From positions 1 to 48,355 of the forward strand of contig JAUMYP010000007.1 of assembly GCA_030528565.1 (NCBI GenBank): DNA of 48,355 nucleotides, given 5' to 3'. The position numbers and the translations under genes were made by a program. The notes beneath the pieces were generated by a model. It worked only from the letters and a program-made list of their open reading frames with translations, ran no database searches and had not been told where the DNA came from. Origin of the DNA: Pseudomonadota bacterium. Lineage in GTDB: Bacteria; Pseudomonadota; Gammaproteobacteria; Xanthomonadales; Xanthomonadaceae. Below, in pieces: positions 10,220 through 19,919 of this stretch (positions are counted from its first letter, which is position 1; every line of letters starts with the position of its first letter).

Positions 10220-12775
10220 TCAGAACTTCACCCCCAACTCCAACCAATAATTGCGGCCGGGCTCATAAACGTAATGACTGCCGGACACCGCAATCGGGTT
10301 AGCGCGGTTGAGCAGGTTCATCGCCTCCACCCGGATATACGGCCGGAACTGGCTGCCGGTGGGAATCTGGTATTGCAAGGTGGCATCCCAAGTAAAGCTG
10401 CGCGGCAGCAGCTCGCGGTCATACACGCGAATGATCTGGTTGCCGTGCACTTCGCGCGGCAGTTCAACAAGGCGCTGATAGCCGGAGCGATAGCGCAGGA
10501 AATTGCTGAGCATCAGGCCGCTGTCACCAAACCGGGTCTGGGTCGCCAAACGCATCGTCCACGGCCGGTTGAAATCACGCGCCGGAATCTCCTCGATTCG
10601 CATTAATTCGCCGCGATAGCGGACGGTCGTGCCGAGGAAGCCATCGCCCAGCGTGGTTTCGTAATCGCTGCGTCCAGTGGTGCTGTAATTGCGCTGCACC
10701 CGGGTCCTATCCACTGCCAGCATCGCCGTGGTGCTGGCCATACCCCACTGCCAGGGCTGGCGGTTGCTGACCGACAGGGTCAGGGTGCGGGCATTGGAGC
10801 GGCCGGCATTGACATAGGTATAGGCCAGACGATCCAGCCCCGGCTCATTCAGAAGTTGGCGCATTACTTCATCACGGTTGCGCCGCTCCACGGCCTTGAA
10901 GTTGATGTCCAGCCCCGCCCAGGCCTGGTTGATGCCAAGTGCCAGCTCATCGCTGTAAGGCACGTCGATATCGCGGAAATGCCCCTTGCCAAGCGGCGTT
11001 TTCTCCAGCTGCCAGATCAACGCATCGGCGCCGGTATTCTTGCGTTTGTACTCGACATTCAAGGCCTCGCGCCCTTCGCGCAGCTTGTAGGCAAACAGGT
11101 TGCGGCCGTAATAGCGGTTGAGACCGCCGGTCAGCAGCGTGCGGGCATCGCCGAACACGTCCCAGGAGGCAGCAAGACGCGGCGCCAGCGTCCATTGCTT
11201 GCTCAGGCTGTCATGGTCAAGCCGCAGACCGGCGCGCACGCTCCAGTTGCCCCAGCGGATATCGTCTTCGGCATACAGCGAAACGTTATCGGCCTCGGCC
11301 TTGAAATAACCGGCGCGGTAGATGTCGTACACCGTCATGTATTGACCCCGCCCCTTGAATTGCGGCACGGCGCCCAGCGAGCAGGCGACGTTATCGACCA
11401 CGCCATTGGCATCGGTGCAGCTCGTGGTGGCCGCGCCCTTGGTATAGGCATGGTGGTCATGCAGGCGGTGATAGCTGCCGCTGCGCTGCGCGGCGGAGAA
11501 ACCAAATTGCAAGTGATGGCGGGTATTGCCAAGCGCGAAGGGTTCGCGCTCGATGTCCAGTGAATACTCGGTGTTGCGGCTGGTCTGGTCAACACTGCCC
11601 CAGTTGCCCTCCAAGCTTTGCTTGCCCCCGGGAGTTCCCCAGTTCTTGTCGGCCGAGAAGACCCAGGTTTTCCAGGTGTCCACGCCACGGCTGTCGCGCG
11701 AGCTGTCCAGCTGCGACAGGCTGAGCTTTTGGTTGATCCGCCATACCGGGCCACTGCGCCGGGCACTGAAACGGGTGGCATAGCCGCCACGGGACAGGTC
11801 GAACCAGGAATTGCGGGTATTCTTGATGAAATACGCCTCGTCACTCGGCGCGTAATTGAGCGAGAAGTCAAGATTCCACAGCGAGCCGATATCCCAGTCC
11901 GCACGCAGGCTGTACTGGGTGTTTTCGCGGGTATTGGTCTTGATGGTTTCATCGCCGTTCGGGACATAGCCCGAGGCATAGCCGCGCAGCGGGATTTCCG
12001 AGCGCAACCGGGAGACACTGGCAATCAGGCCAAGGCCATTGGCAAAGCGGTTTTCCAGCGTCAGCGCGTATTTTTGCTTGTCATACACCGGCTGGCTGCC
12101 CTGGTCGCTGGAGAGCTCGAATTTGGCCAACTCTGAATCGGCGATATGGTATTCGTTCCAAACCGAGCGGCTGGCTCGCCAACTGAATTTGCCGGAGAAA
12201 CCATCGCTCGCCTTGCGGGTTGTCACATCGACCACGCCACCGTTGAAGCCGCCAAAGCGCGCCGGGACATTACTGTCATAGACGGTAAGGTTGCCAATCA
12301 GGTCAGTATCCAGCGCCATGCCCTGGGCATCGCTGGGCGGATCGCTGAAGTGTTGCGGATTGTCGTTTTTCGGGTCCAGGTCATTACTGAAGGAAACCCC
12401 GTCGATACGGAAGTTGTTCTGGTAAAACAGCCCGCCATTGATGCTGATATCCGCCGGGCGGATTTCCCCCATGTTCGCCGAGGTTTGAGCTCTCTCGGAA
12501 AACTGCACGCTGGGGTTGATGCGCAGCAATGTACTGATATCGCCATTGCCCTTGGCCTGCGACTGTACATATTGCTCGTCAATACTGATGCCTTCCTGAT
12601 ACGGAAACAGACGCTGGCCAATCACGTCAATGGTCGGCATCAGCAGCGGCTTGTCCTTGGACTTCTTCTGGTTTGCAACTTCGTCCTGTTTTTGCTCGGG
12701 CAGCCCCTGCTGTGCAACCGCAAGGGCAGGCGCAAACAGCGCCATGGAAATGGCAACAGCCAATACGCTTTTCAT
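10220..12775 (-). CDS. TonB-dependent outer-membrane receptor
   Basis: The 851-residue product has a signal peptide (MKSVLAVAISMALFAPALAVAQQ) and a likely TonB box around PTIDVIGQR. A plug domain follows (about 60-190, with NNFRIDGVSF and GGVVDVTTRK), then a long beta-barrel ending in the aromatic NYWLELGVKF expected of outer-membrane proteins. The start at 12775 was chosen because the upstream extension to 12817 precedes the signal peptide. The gene lies 34 bases upstream of the diheme peroxidase gene. The ligand is not evident; no iron-regulatory box was recognised upstream. Confidence 0.92.
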   Translation of the reverse strand: MKSVLAVAISMALFAPALAVAQQGLPEQKQDEVANQKKSKDKPLLMPTIDVIGQRLFPYQEGISIDEQYVQSQAKGNGDISTLLRINPSVQFSERAQTSANMGEIRPADISINGGLFYQNNFRIDGVSFSNDLDPKNDNPQHFSDPPSDAQGMALDTDLIGNLTVYDSNVPARFGGFNGGVVDVTTRKASDGFSGKFSWRASRSVWNEYHIADSELAKFELSSDQGSQPVYDKQKYALTLENRFANGLGLIASVSRLRSEIPLRGYASGYVPNGDETIKTNTRENTQYSLRADWDIGSLWNLDFSLNYAPSDEAYFIKNTRNSWFDLSRGGYATRFSARRSGPVWRINQKLSLSQLDSSRDSRGVDTWKTWVFSADKNWGTPGGKQSLEGNWGSVDQTSRNTEYSLDIEREPFALGNTRHHLQFGFSAAQRSGSYHRLHDHHAYTKGAATTSCTDANGVVDNVACSLGAVPQFKGRGQYMTVYDIYRAGYFKAEADNVSLYAEDDIRWGNWSVRAGLRLDHDSLSKQWTLAPRLAASWDVFGDARTLLTGGLNRYYGRNLFAYKLREGREALNVEYKRKNTGADALIWQLEKTPLGKGHFRDIDVPYSDELALGINQAWAGLDINFKAVERRNRDEVMRQLLNEPGLDRLAYTYVNAGRSNARTLTLSVSNRQPWQWGMASTTAMLAVDRTRVQRNYSTTGRSDYETTLGDGFLGTTVRYRGELMRIEEIPARDFNRPWTMRLATQTRFGDSGLMLSNFLRYRSGYQRLVELPREVHGNQIIRVYDRELLPRSFTWDATLQYQIPTGSQFRPYIRVEAMNLLNRANPIAVSGSHYVYEPGRNYWLELGVKF

Positions 12776-12892
12776 CAAATACTCCGCAAGTAAGGATGTC
12801 TGGCTGGCTGGGCCCAAAAGCGTGGCTGGCTGACAAATCGGCGCGATTTTACGTCGCCTTCACATTCATCACAAGTTGACTGCTGCCAGCAA

Positions 12893-13423
12893 TCAACCGG
12901 GCAGGTGATGGACTTCGATGTAGTCGCCCAGCGCTTCTGTCAGGATGCAAATGGGTACTAGACGACCTCTAGTGGTGTAATGGCGGCCATTACCAATCGG
13001 TGTAGTGGTGGATTTTTCGTCAAAGCGTTGCAGATTGGTAGTGAACCAGTCTCGTACTCTGGGCATGGGCAGGATGAATAGCTTTTTTATTTCAATGAAA
13101 TAATAGAAGACGTAGTTCGCGCGAGTATACAAAAAGCAGCCCGGTGTACCGCGCTCGGCATTGCTGATGGTTTCAAAGAAAAAGTTGCCGGTGTGGTGGT
13201 ATCGGTCTGCTTTGATTTCAATCATGCTCTGGCTGCCACAGGAGAGCTGAACCAGCAGGTCAACATCCCATGCCTGATAATCCGGATCGGCTTCGACATT
13301 CTCGACCCGGACAACCCGGCTTTTTCCCAGCGCACTTCTTTGATAAAGCCATTGCGTAATTTCCTTGCTGGCACGGCTGGCAATATCCAGTGTCTCGTGC
13401 ATGCTGTATTGCTTGTAGGTCAT
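12893..13423 (-). CDS. PD-(D/E)XK nuclease-like hypothetical protein
   Basis: The 176-residue protein starts MTYKQYSMHETLDIA. It contains QAWDVDLLVQLSCG followed by SMIEIKADR, that is an Asp, about 15 residues, then Glu-x-Lys, the spacing seen in PD-(D/E)XK nucleases. Helices and strands around it (NFFFETISNAERG, GCFLYTRANYVFYYFI) fit the same fold. I chose 13423 over upstream starts (13468, 13915) because the longer frame runs into glmS. It is divergent from glmS with about 90 bases between. The nuclease role is inferred from the motif only. Confidence 0.7.
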   Translation of the reverse strand: MTYKQYSMHETLDIASRASKEITQWLYQRSALGKSRVVRVENVEADPDYQAWDVDLLVQLSCGSQSMIEIKADRYHHTGNFFFETISNAERGTPGCFLYTRANYVFYYFIEIKKLFILPMPRVRDWFTTNLQRFDEKSTTTPIGNGRHYTTRGRLVPICILTEALGDYIEVHHLPG

Positions 13424-13513
13424 GGCGGTCAACCTTGTGAATACGCAGGGTAGGGATGAGCTTTCCATTTGCGATATTACAATGCGCCAGTCGTTAACTT
13501 GAGAGTGTGCCGC

Positions 13514-15340
13514 ATGTGTGGAATTGTCGGAGCCGTTGCCGCCCGTGATGTCGTGCCGTTGCTGGTGGAAGGCCTGAGGCGCCTGGAATACCGGGGCTAT
13601 GATTCCGCAGGTGTGGCGGTACTGGCAGAAGGACACATCCAGCGGGTGCGCCGCACCGGGCGTGTTGCCGAAATGGCTGCTGCCGCACAGGCCGAAGGCT
13701 TGCAGGCACAACTGGGCATCGGTCATACCCGCTGGGCGACCCACGGCGGCGTGACCGAGGCCAATGCCCATCCGCATGTCAGCGATGGCATTGCCGTGGT
13801 GCATAACGGCATCATCGAAAACCACGAAACCTGGCGCGCGTTCCTGCGCGATAAGGGCTATGCGTTTGATTCGCAGACCGACACGGAAGTCATCGCCCAT
13901 CTGATTCACCACCACCAGCGGCAGGGCGCCACCTTGCTACAGGCGGTGCAGCAGGCCACACGGGTACTGGAAGGCGCCTATGCCATTGCCGTGATTGACC
14001 GCCAGCAGCCTGACTGCATGGTGGTGGCGCGCATGGGCTGTCCGCTGCTGATTGGCGTGGGCGAGGGTGAGAACTTCATCGCCTCGGATGTCTCGGCGGT
14101 TTTGCAGGCCACCCGGCAGGTGATATTTCTGGAAGAAGGCGATACGGCGCAGCTTGGCTGCGAGCAGGTGGCGATTTTCGATGCCCAGGGACAGCCAGTT
14201 GAGCGCAGCCTGCACACCTCGGATGTCTCGCTGGCCTCGCTGGAGCTGGGGCCTTACAGCCACTTCATGCAGAAGGAAATCCATGAGCAGCCTTCTGCAC
14301 TGGCCGACACCATTGAGGGCATTTCTGACCTGGCTGCCTTTGATGCGCAGCTTTTTGGTGCAGAAAACCATGATTTTTCGCAGGTTGAATCGGTGCAGAT
14401 TCTGGCCTGCGGTACCAGCTTCTATGCCGGTCTTGTGGCGCGCTACTGGATTGAGTCGCTGGCTGGCATCCCCTGTGCGGTGGATATCGCCAGCGAATAT
14501 CGCTACCGCGATGTGGTGACCAACCCCAGGCAACTGGTGGTGACCATTTCGCAGTCCGGTGAAACGCTGGACACCATGGAGGCGCTCAAATACGCCAAGG
14601 CGCAAGGCCAGACGCTGACGCTGTCCATTTGCAATGTGCCCGAAAGCGCCATCCCGCGCGCCAGTCGCTGGCTGTTCTACACCCGCGCTGGCGCGGAAAT
14701 TGGCGTGGCATCGACCAAAGCCTTCACCACCCAGTTGGTGGCGTTGTTCGTGCTGGCCGGTACCCTGGCCAAACTGCGCGGACGGCTGGATACCAGGCAC
14801 GAGGCCGAGTTGCTCGATGCGTTGCGCCACCTGCCCGGCAGCGTACAGCACGCGCTCAATCTGGAGCCGCAAATCAAGGCCTGGAGCGAGAAGTTCACCG
14901 CCAAGCAGCACGCGCTGTTCCTGGGGCGCGGCGTACATTACCCGATTGCCCTGGAAGGCGCGCTCAAGCTCAAGGAAATCTCCTATATCCACGCCGAAGG
15001 CTACCCCGCCGGTGAACTCAAGCACGGCCCGCTGGCGCTGGTGGACAGTGAAATGCCGGTGGTGGTGATTGCTCCGAACGACCGTCTGCTGGAAAAGGTC
15101 AAGGCCAATATCCAGGAAGTGCGCGCCCGCGGCGGCGAGATGTTCGTGTTTGCCGATGCCGACAGCCAGTTTGGCGAAGAGGACGGCGTACATGTCATCC
15201 GCACCCCGCGCCATGCCGGGCTGCTCTCGCCGATTGTCCATGCTATCCCGGTACAGCTTCTGGCCTACCACACTGCTCTGGCGCGCGGCACCGATGTGGA
15301 CAAGCCCCGTAATCTTGCCAAGAGCGTGACGGTGGAGTAA
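13514..15340 (+). CDS. glmS: Glutamine-fructose-6-phosphate aminotransferase (isomerising)
   Basis: This 608-residue enzyme makes glucosamine-6-phosphate for peptidoglycan and lipopolysaccharide. After Met removal the nucleophile is the Cys of [12 protein letters not shown]. The Ntn-glutaminase domain (about 2-240) has [12 protein letters not shown] and [16 protein letters not shown]. Two SIS sugar-binding domains follow ([18 protein letters not shown]), and the C-terminus [11 protein letters not shown] is the conserved ending. The open frame starts at 13469, but only the start at 13514 exposes the catalytic cysteine. Length matches the E. coli protein within a residue or two. The short leader has no room for a glmS ribozyme. 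Confidence 0.97.
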   Translation: MCGIVGAVAARDVVPLLVEGLRRLEYRGYDSAGVAVLAEGHIQRVRRTGRVAEMAAAAQAEGLQAQLGIGHTRWATHGGVTEANAHPHVSDGIAVVHNGIIENHETWRAFLRDKGYAFDSQTDTEVIAHLIHHHQRQGATLLQAVQQATRVLEGAYAIAVIDRQQPDCMVVARMGCPLLIGVGEGENFIASDVSAVLQATRQVIFLEEGDTAQLGCEQVAIFDAQGQPVERSLHTSDVSLASLELGPYSHFMQKEIHEQPSALADTIEGISDLAAFDAQLFGAENHDFSQVESVQILACGTSFYAGLVARYWIESLAGIPCAVDIASEYRYRDVVTNPRQLVVTISQSGETLDTMEALKYAKAQGQTLTLSICNVPESAIPRASRWLFYTRAGAEIGVASTKAFTTQLVALFVLAGTLAKLRGRLDTRHEAELLDALRHLPGSVQHALNLEPQIKAWSEKFTAKQHALFLGRGVHYPIALEGALKLKEISYIHAEGYPAGELKHGPLALVDSEMPVVVIAPNDRLLEKVKANIQEVRARGGEMFVFADADSQFGEEDGVHVIRTPRHAGLLSPIVHAIPVQLLAYHTALARGTDVDKPRNLAKSVTVE

Positions 15341-15344
15341 TCCG

Positions 15345-16016
15345 ATGCAAGCAAGTCAGCCTGCCACAAAGCGCAATACGCTTAAAACGGTAGCCCTGAT
15401 TGGCGCGTTCAGTTGCCTTGTCATGCTGACCTTGTTCATCTGGATCGGTTTGGTCGTGCTGTTGGATCGCCTGGGCTATGCCGTGTCAGTGGCTCAGGTT
15501 GGTGTCTGGGTTTTGGCGACGATTGTCGCGCTAGTGATGTGGCCGCTTACAGTCAGAGGCATGTATCGCTACCAGTGGAATCACCGGAATCACCCATTGC
15601 ACGAGCCACTGCCCCCCTTGGGCTCGACCCCTTTGCCGGAAGTCCCGCCCATAGCTATGGCATTGCCACAGCGTGCCAAGCGCGTCGTGGTGCTGCTGTT
15701 GGGCGCGCTATCGCTGTTTTTTCTTTGTGGCAGCCAAAATGTGATTGTGTCTGTAAATAGCTTCCTCGACAGATTTTCATCGCGCTCATCGTCTTTCATG
15801 GTATTGCTGCAGTTGGTCGCATTTGTGTTGATGTCCGCCCTGCTCGTGCTGGTACTTTGGTGGACTGACCGCAAGCTGCAAGGCATGCAGCCAGACACTC
15901 ACCAATACCAGAGTGCGCGGCTGCAACAATCCTGGTACGCCAGCGCTGTGATTGCCTGGGTGATGTGCCTGTTGTTTGGACAGATTATTAGTGTTGTGCT
16001 TTTAAGCAAGCTCTGA
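15345..16016 (+). CDS. Multi-pass membrane protein of unknown function
   Basis: The 223-residue product has about five hydrophobic segments (near 15-40, 50-70, 113-135, 150-170 and 197-220) separated by short charged loops. A proline-rich loop (LHEPLPPLGSTPLPEVPP) lies between the second and third. It starts 4 bases after the glmS stop and is probably co-transcribed with it. I do not recognise the family, and no enzymatic motif is visible. Confidence 0.7.
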   Translation: MQASQPATKRNTLKTVALIGAFSCLVMLTLFIWIGLVVLLDRLGYAVSVAQVGVWVLATIVALVMWPLTVRGMYRYQWNHRNHPLHEPLPPLGSTPLPEVPPIAMALPQRAKRVVVLLLGALSLFFLCGSQNVIVSVNSFLDRFSSRSSSFMVLLQLVAFVLMSALLVLVLWWTDRKLQGMQPDTHQYQSARLQQSWYASAVIAWVMCLLFGQIISVVLLSKL

Positions 16017-16080
16017 GAGAAAGCAGGCTCATGATGTGAATGGGGCTGCAAGGCACGCGTGCATCCCTTAACCTTGCGCC

Positions 16081-17361
16081 ATGAAAAAGACCCTGACGGA
16101 GCACTTGTTGCGCGGCCTGTATTCGGCTGTGCTGTATGCTTTGGTGCCAGTCACGATTTATCACCTGATTTGGCGCGGCTTTCGGCAGAGTGCCTATTTC
16201 CAGCGTTGGGGTGAGCGTTATGGCCGTTATGGCGATGCGCCGGCCATGCCCACACCGCTGTGGGTGCATGCGGTTTCCGTGGGCGAGGTGGCTGCTGCTG
16301 CGCCACTCATCAACGCATTGCTGAAGCGCCACCCGCAGCGGCGCATGGTGGTGACCTGCATTACGCCGACAGGTTCCGAACGTATCCGCGCGTTATGGGG
16401 CGAGCAGGTCGTGCATGTGTATCTGCCCTATGACTTGCCGGGTGCGGTCGGGCGGTTTTTGCGGCATTTTCAGCCAGAAGTGGCGCTGATTATGGAAACC
16501 GAGTTGTGGCCCAACCTGCTGTTTGGCTGCCGCGACCACGGCGTGCCGGTGCATATCGTCAATGCCCGGCTATCGGCGCGCTCGCTGCGCGGCTACCGGG
16601 TGCTGGCGCCGCTGGTGTCACGGGCGCTGGTCACGGTGCGGCGGGTGTGTGCGCAAAGCCGGGATGATGCGGCGCGTTTCATCAAACTGGGTGCGCGTGC
16701 TGAGTGCGTGGCCGAAACCGGCAATCTCAAGTTTGATGTCACCCCGCGCGAAGATGCCGGAAGTTTTGCAGCCAGCTTCCGGCAACACGCAGGCAGGCGC
16801 ATGATTTGGGTGGCCGCCAGTAGCCATCCGGATGAGGAGCTGGCCATTATCAATACCCATCAGCGCCTGCGGCAGCGATGGCCGGATTTACTGCTGGTCT
16901 GGGCGCCGCGCCATCCCGAACGGTTTGCGCCGGTGATTGAGCTGGTGCGCAGTCATGGCAAGCGGGTGAGCAGCCGCCAGCGGCAGCAGTGGCCGGATGC
17001 GCGTGATGCGGTGTTCGTGGTCGATACCCTGGGCGAGCTGCCGCTGTTCTTCGAAGTGGCCGATGTCGCCTTTGTGGGCGGCAGCTTGCAGGAGGTCGGC
17101 GGCCATAACTTGCTGGAGCCAGCCAGCGCCGGGGTGCCGATGGTGACCGGGCCGCATCTGTTCAATTTTGCTGAAATTTCGGCCAGTTTGATTGAAATCG
17201 GTGCGCTGCGGATTGCCGAAGATGCCGATGCGCTGGCGCCTGCACTGGCTGCCTGGCTGCAAGATGACAAGGCGCGCGAGGCGGCCGGTCAAGCCGCCAA
17301 GGCGCTGGTGGCGGCCGGGCGGGGCGCACTTGCCAGAACGCTGGCGGCGCTGGGCTTGTAA
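16081..17361 (+). CDS. waaA: 3-deoxy-D-manno-octulosonic acid (Kdo) transferase
   Basis: The 426-residue GT30 enzyme transfers Kdo to lipid A at the inner membrane. It has an N-terminal membrane anchor (about 10-28), then LWVHAVSVGEVAAAAPL with the conserved catalytic Glu, ALIMETELWPNLLFGC, and the C-terminal donor-binding region VAFVGGSLQEVGGHNLLEPA. These are all signature elements of KdtA/WaaA. Its stop (17359-17361) abuts the stop of the convergent comM gene with no gap. Confidence 0.96.
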   Translation: MKKTLTEHLLRGLYSAVLYALVPVTIYHLIWRGFRQSAYFQRWGERYGRYGDAPAMPTPLWVHAVSVGEVAAAAPLINALLKRHPQRRMVVTCITPTGSERIRALWGEQVVHVYLPYDLPGAVGRFLRHFQPEVALIMETELWPNLLFGCRDHGVPVHIVNARLSARSLRGYRVLAPLVSRALVTVRRVCAQSRDDAARFIKLGARAECVAETGNLKFDVTPREDAGSFAASFRQHAGRRMIWVAASSHPDEELAIINTHQRLRQRWPDLLLVWAPRHPERFAPVIELVRSHGKRVSSRQRQQWPDARDAVFVVDTLGELPLFFEVADVAFVGGSLQEVGGHNLLEPASAGVPMVTGPHLFNFAEISASLIEIGALRIAEDADALAPALAAWLQDDKAREAAGQAAKALVAAGRGALARTLAALGL

Positions 17362-18864
17362 TCAGAGATGCGCAATGCTGCCGCGATAGCCGATGGCTTC
17401 GGCCAGATGGGCGCGCTCAATTTGTGCGCAGTCGCCCAGGTCGGCAATCGTGCGTGCCACGCGCAGGATGCGATGCAGGGCGCGTGCGGAGAGTTGCAGT
17501 TTTTCAGCGGCCATTTCCAGCATTTTCTGCCCGGCAGCGGGCAATGCGCAGTCGCGCAGCAGCTCTTGCTGGCTGAGCAGGGCATTGGGCTTGCCCGCAC
17601 GCGCCAGTTGCCGCTGCCTTGCGGCCATCACCCGTAGCCGTACGGCGGCACTGCTCTCGCCCGGCGGTGCTGCGGCAGCCAATGTGGCCGGTGGCAGGCG
17701 CGGCACGCTGACATGCAGGTCAATGCGGTCGAGCAAGGGGCCGGAAATGCGGGCGCGGTAGCGGGCGATGCTTTCCGGTGCGCAGCGGCAGCGCCCGGAA
17801 TCATCGCCAGCCCAGCCGCAGGGACAGGGATTCATCGCCGCAATCAACTGGAAGCATGCCGGAAACTCGCATTGCCTTGCCGCGCGCGATACCGTGATGC
17901 TGCCCGATTCCAGCGGCTGGCGCAGCACTTCCAGCGCGCTGCGGCTCCATTCGGGCAATTCGTCCAGAAACAACACGCCGTGATGCGCCAGAGAAATTTC
18001 GCCGGGGCGCGGGCTGGTGCCGCCGCCTGCCAGCGCCACGGCGCTGGCGGTGTGATGCGGGCTGCGGAATGGCCGCTGCTGCCAGTGTGCCGGGTTGAAG
18101 CCGTGGCTGGAAATGGACTGGATGGCGGCGCTTTCCAGTGCGTCGCGCTCATCCATCGGCGGCAGGATACCCGGCAGGCGTGAGGCCAGCAGGGTTTTGC
18201 CGCAGCCGGGGCTGCCGGTCAGCAGCAGGTGATGTTGCCCGGCAGCGGCGACTTCCAGCGCCCGCCGTGCCTGTGCCTGACCGCGCACATCGGCAAGGTC
18301 GGGGATGGTGGCGGGGGCGAGGGATGGCGATTTTTCAGCCTCTGGCAGCGCCGCGCCGCCACGCAATGCTGCAAACACCTGCAACAAGGTGCGTGCGCAG
18401 CGGATATCGGCCTTGGGGGCGAGGGCGGCTTCAGCACCATCGCCTGCGGCCAGTACCAGGGTTCTGCCGCTATCGGCCACCGCGAGTGCGGCAGGCAGCA
18501 CCGCGCCGGTGGCGCGCAGTTCGCCACTTAGCCCCAGCTCGCCAATGAACTCGCAATCCGCCAGTGCCTGCTGCGGAATCTGGCCGCTGGCGGCCAAAAT
18601 GCCGAGCGCAATCGGCAGGTCAAAACCGCCGCCGTCCTTGCGCAAGTCGGCCGGTGCCAGATTGACCGTAACCCGGCCAGCGGGAAACTCCAGTTGCGCA
18701 TTGATGATGGCCGCACGCACTCGCTCGCGCGCTTCGCGTACCGCAGCTTCGGGCAGGCCGACAATCGACATCGTGGGCAGTCCGCCACCGCAGTGCACTT
18801 CTACCATCACCGGACAGGCGTGCACGCCAACCCGCGCCCGGCTCATCACTCGTGCCAGTCCCAT
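17362..18864 (-). CDS. comM: ComM/YifB family Mg-chelatase-like AAA+ ATPase
   Basis: The 500-residue protein has an N-terminal Lon-protease-like ChlI domain (about 1-170, VEVHCGGGLPTMSIVGLPEAAVREARERV). An AAA+ domain follows with the Walker A GSPGCGKT and Walker B VLFLDELPEW, then the MNPCPCGW zinc-like motif, and a C-terminal Mg-chelatase helical domain. ComM is a hexameric branch-migration helicase used in natural transformation. An AAGGAG ribosome site precedes the start at 18864. ubiK lies on the same strand about 190 bases upstream. Confidence 0.95.
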   Translation of the reverse strand: MGLARVMSRARVGVHACPVMVEVHCGGGLPTMSIVGLPEAAVREARERVRAAIINAQLEFPAGRVTVNLAPADLRKDGGGFDLPIALGILAASGQIPQQALADCEFIGELGLSGELRATGAVLPAALAVADSGRTLVLAAGDGAEAALAPKADIRCARTLLQVFAALRGGAALPEAEKSPSLAPATIPDLADVRGQAQARRALEVAAAGQHHLLLTGSPGCGKTLLASRLPGILPPMDERDALESAAIQSISSHGFNPAHWQQRPFRSPHHTASAVALAGGGTSPRPGEISLAHHGVLFLDELPEWSRSALEVLRQPLESGSITVSRAARQCEFPACFQLIAAMNPCPCGWAGDDSGRCRCAPESIARYRARISGPLLDRIDLHVSVPRLPPATLAAAAPPGESSAAVRLRVMAARQRQLARAGKPNALLSQQELLRDCALPAAGQKMLEMAAEKLQLSARALHRILRVARTIADLGDCAQIERAHLAEAIGYRGSIAHL

Positions 18865-19054
18865 TGCTCGCTCCTTGTAAACGAACGGCTGTTATCGCCG
18901 TAACGATAAGGAACCCTTGAAGCCGCCCAATACCTGCTTGTCAGCCATGTCTCAAGCGCATCCGGGCCTGAAGTGCAACGGCCACACCGGAGAAGCGCCG
19001 GGTCTGGCATCGACAGACAACGCCAGAAGGACGCTGCCCGGAGCCGCCTGAGAA

Positions 19055-19312
19055 TCAGTGCCGGGCGGCGGCGTTACGCGCTTCCAGCTCGGCAACGGTT
19101 TTTTCCAGTGCTTCGAGCTTTTCGCGGGTTTTCAAAAGCACCGCGCGCTGCACTTCAAATTCTTCGCGGGTCACCAGGTCCAGCTTGGACAGCCCGGCTT
19201 GCAGTACGGTTTTGAAGTTCTCCTGCAATTCCGCGCGGCTCTCGTGCAGTCCCGCAGGCAGCAGGCTGCCCAGGCGGCGGGCAAGGTCATCAAGTTGGGC
19301 CAGGTCAATCAT
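19055..19312 (-). CDS. ubiK: Ubiquinone biosynthesis accessory factor UbiK (BMFP/YqiC family)
   Basis: The 85-residue protein starts MIDLAQLDDLARRLGSLLP and has the family core FKTVLQAGLSKLDLVTREEFEVQRAVL, ending in a coiled coil (KTREKLEALEKTVAELEARN). UbiK forms a trimer with UbiJ and helps the aerobic ubiquinone pathway. A GGAACCT stretch lies 4-10 bases before the start. The 190 bases between it and comM hold no gene I can see. The P-II gene is divergent on the other side, a gene order known from Xanthomonadaceae. Confidence 0.9.
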   Translation of the reverse strand: MIDLAQLDDLARRLGSLLPAGLHESRAELQENFKTVLQAGLSKLDLVTREEFEVQRAVLLKTREKLEALEKTVAELEARNAAARH

Positions 19313-19447
19313 GGCAGGTTCCTTATGTTGGGCTTGTTGCCAGCATGGTGCATGCCGCGCTGCTCAGCCATCAGTGGGGTAGAAAGAAGGTTGGGAAAAA
19401 TGCTAGCAGGCCGGGGCGGAAAATTTCAGCCGGGTGTGTCAGAGTAA

Positions 19448-19810
<363 letters not shown>

Positions 19811-19919
19811 TTGCAGCGTCAAAGCGGGTTGAGGCTGTCCGCCAAACCAGACTTTGCATAAAGCCCGTGTGCTATCGGGAATATGGCATGCTTGCGCTGG
19901 TTTGCAACGCGAGGTTGTC

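Noticed and set aside
13424-13513. glmS ribozyme in the glmS leader
   Set aside because: Only 90 bases are available, and this riboswitch class is known mainly from Gram-positive bacteria; no matching structure was seen.
13424-13915. Long minus-strand frame extending the PD-(D/E)XK-like gene to 13915
   Set aside because: The extension lies antisense to the conserved glmS N-terminal domain and reads as a shadow frame.
18865-19054. RNA gene between comM and ubiK
   Set aside because: No tRNA-like cloverleaf or known small-RNA structure could be recognised in these 190 bases.
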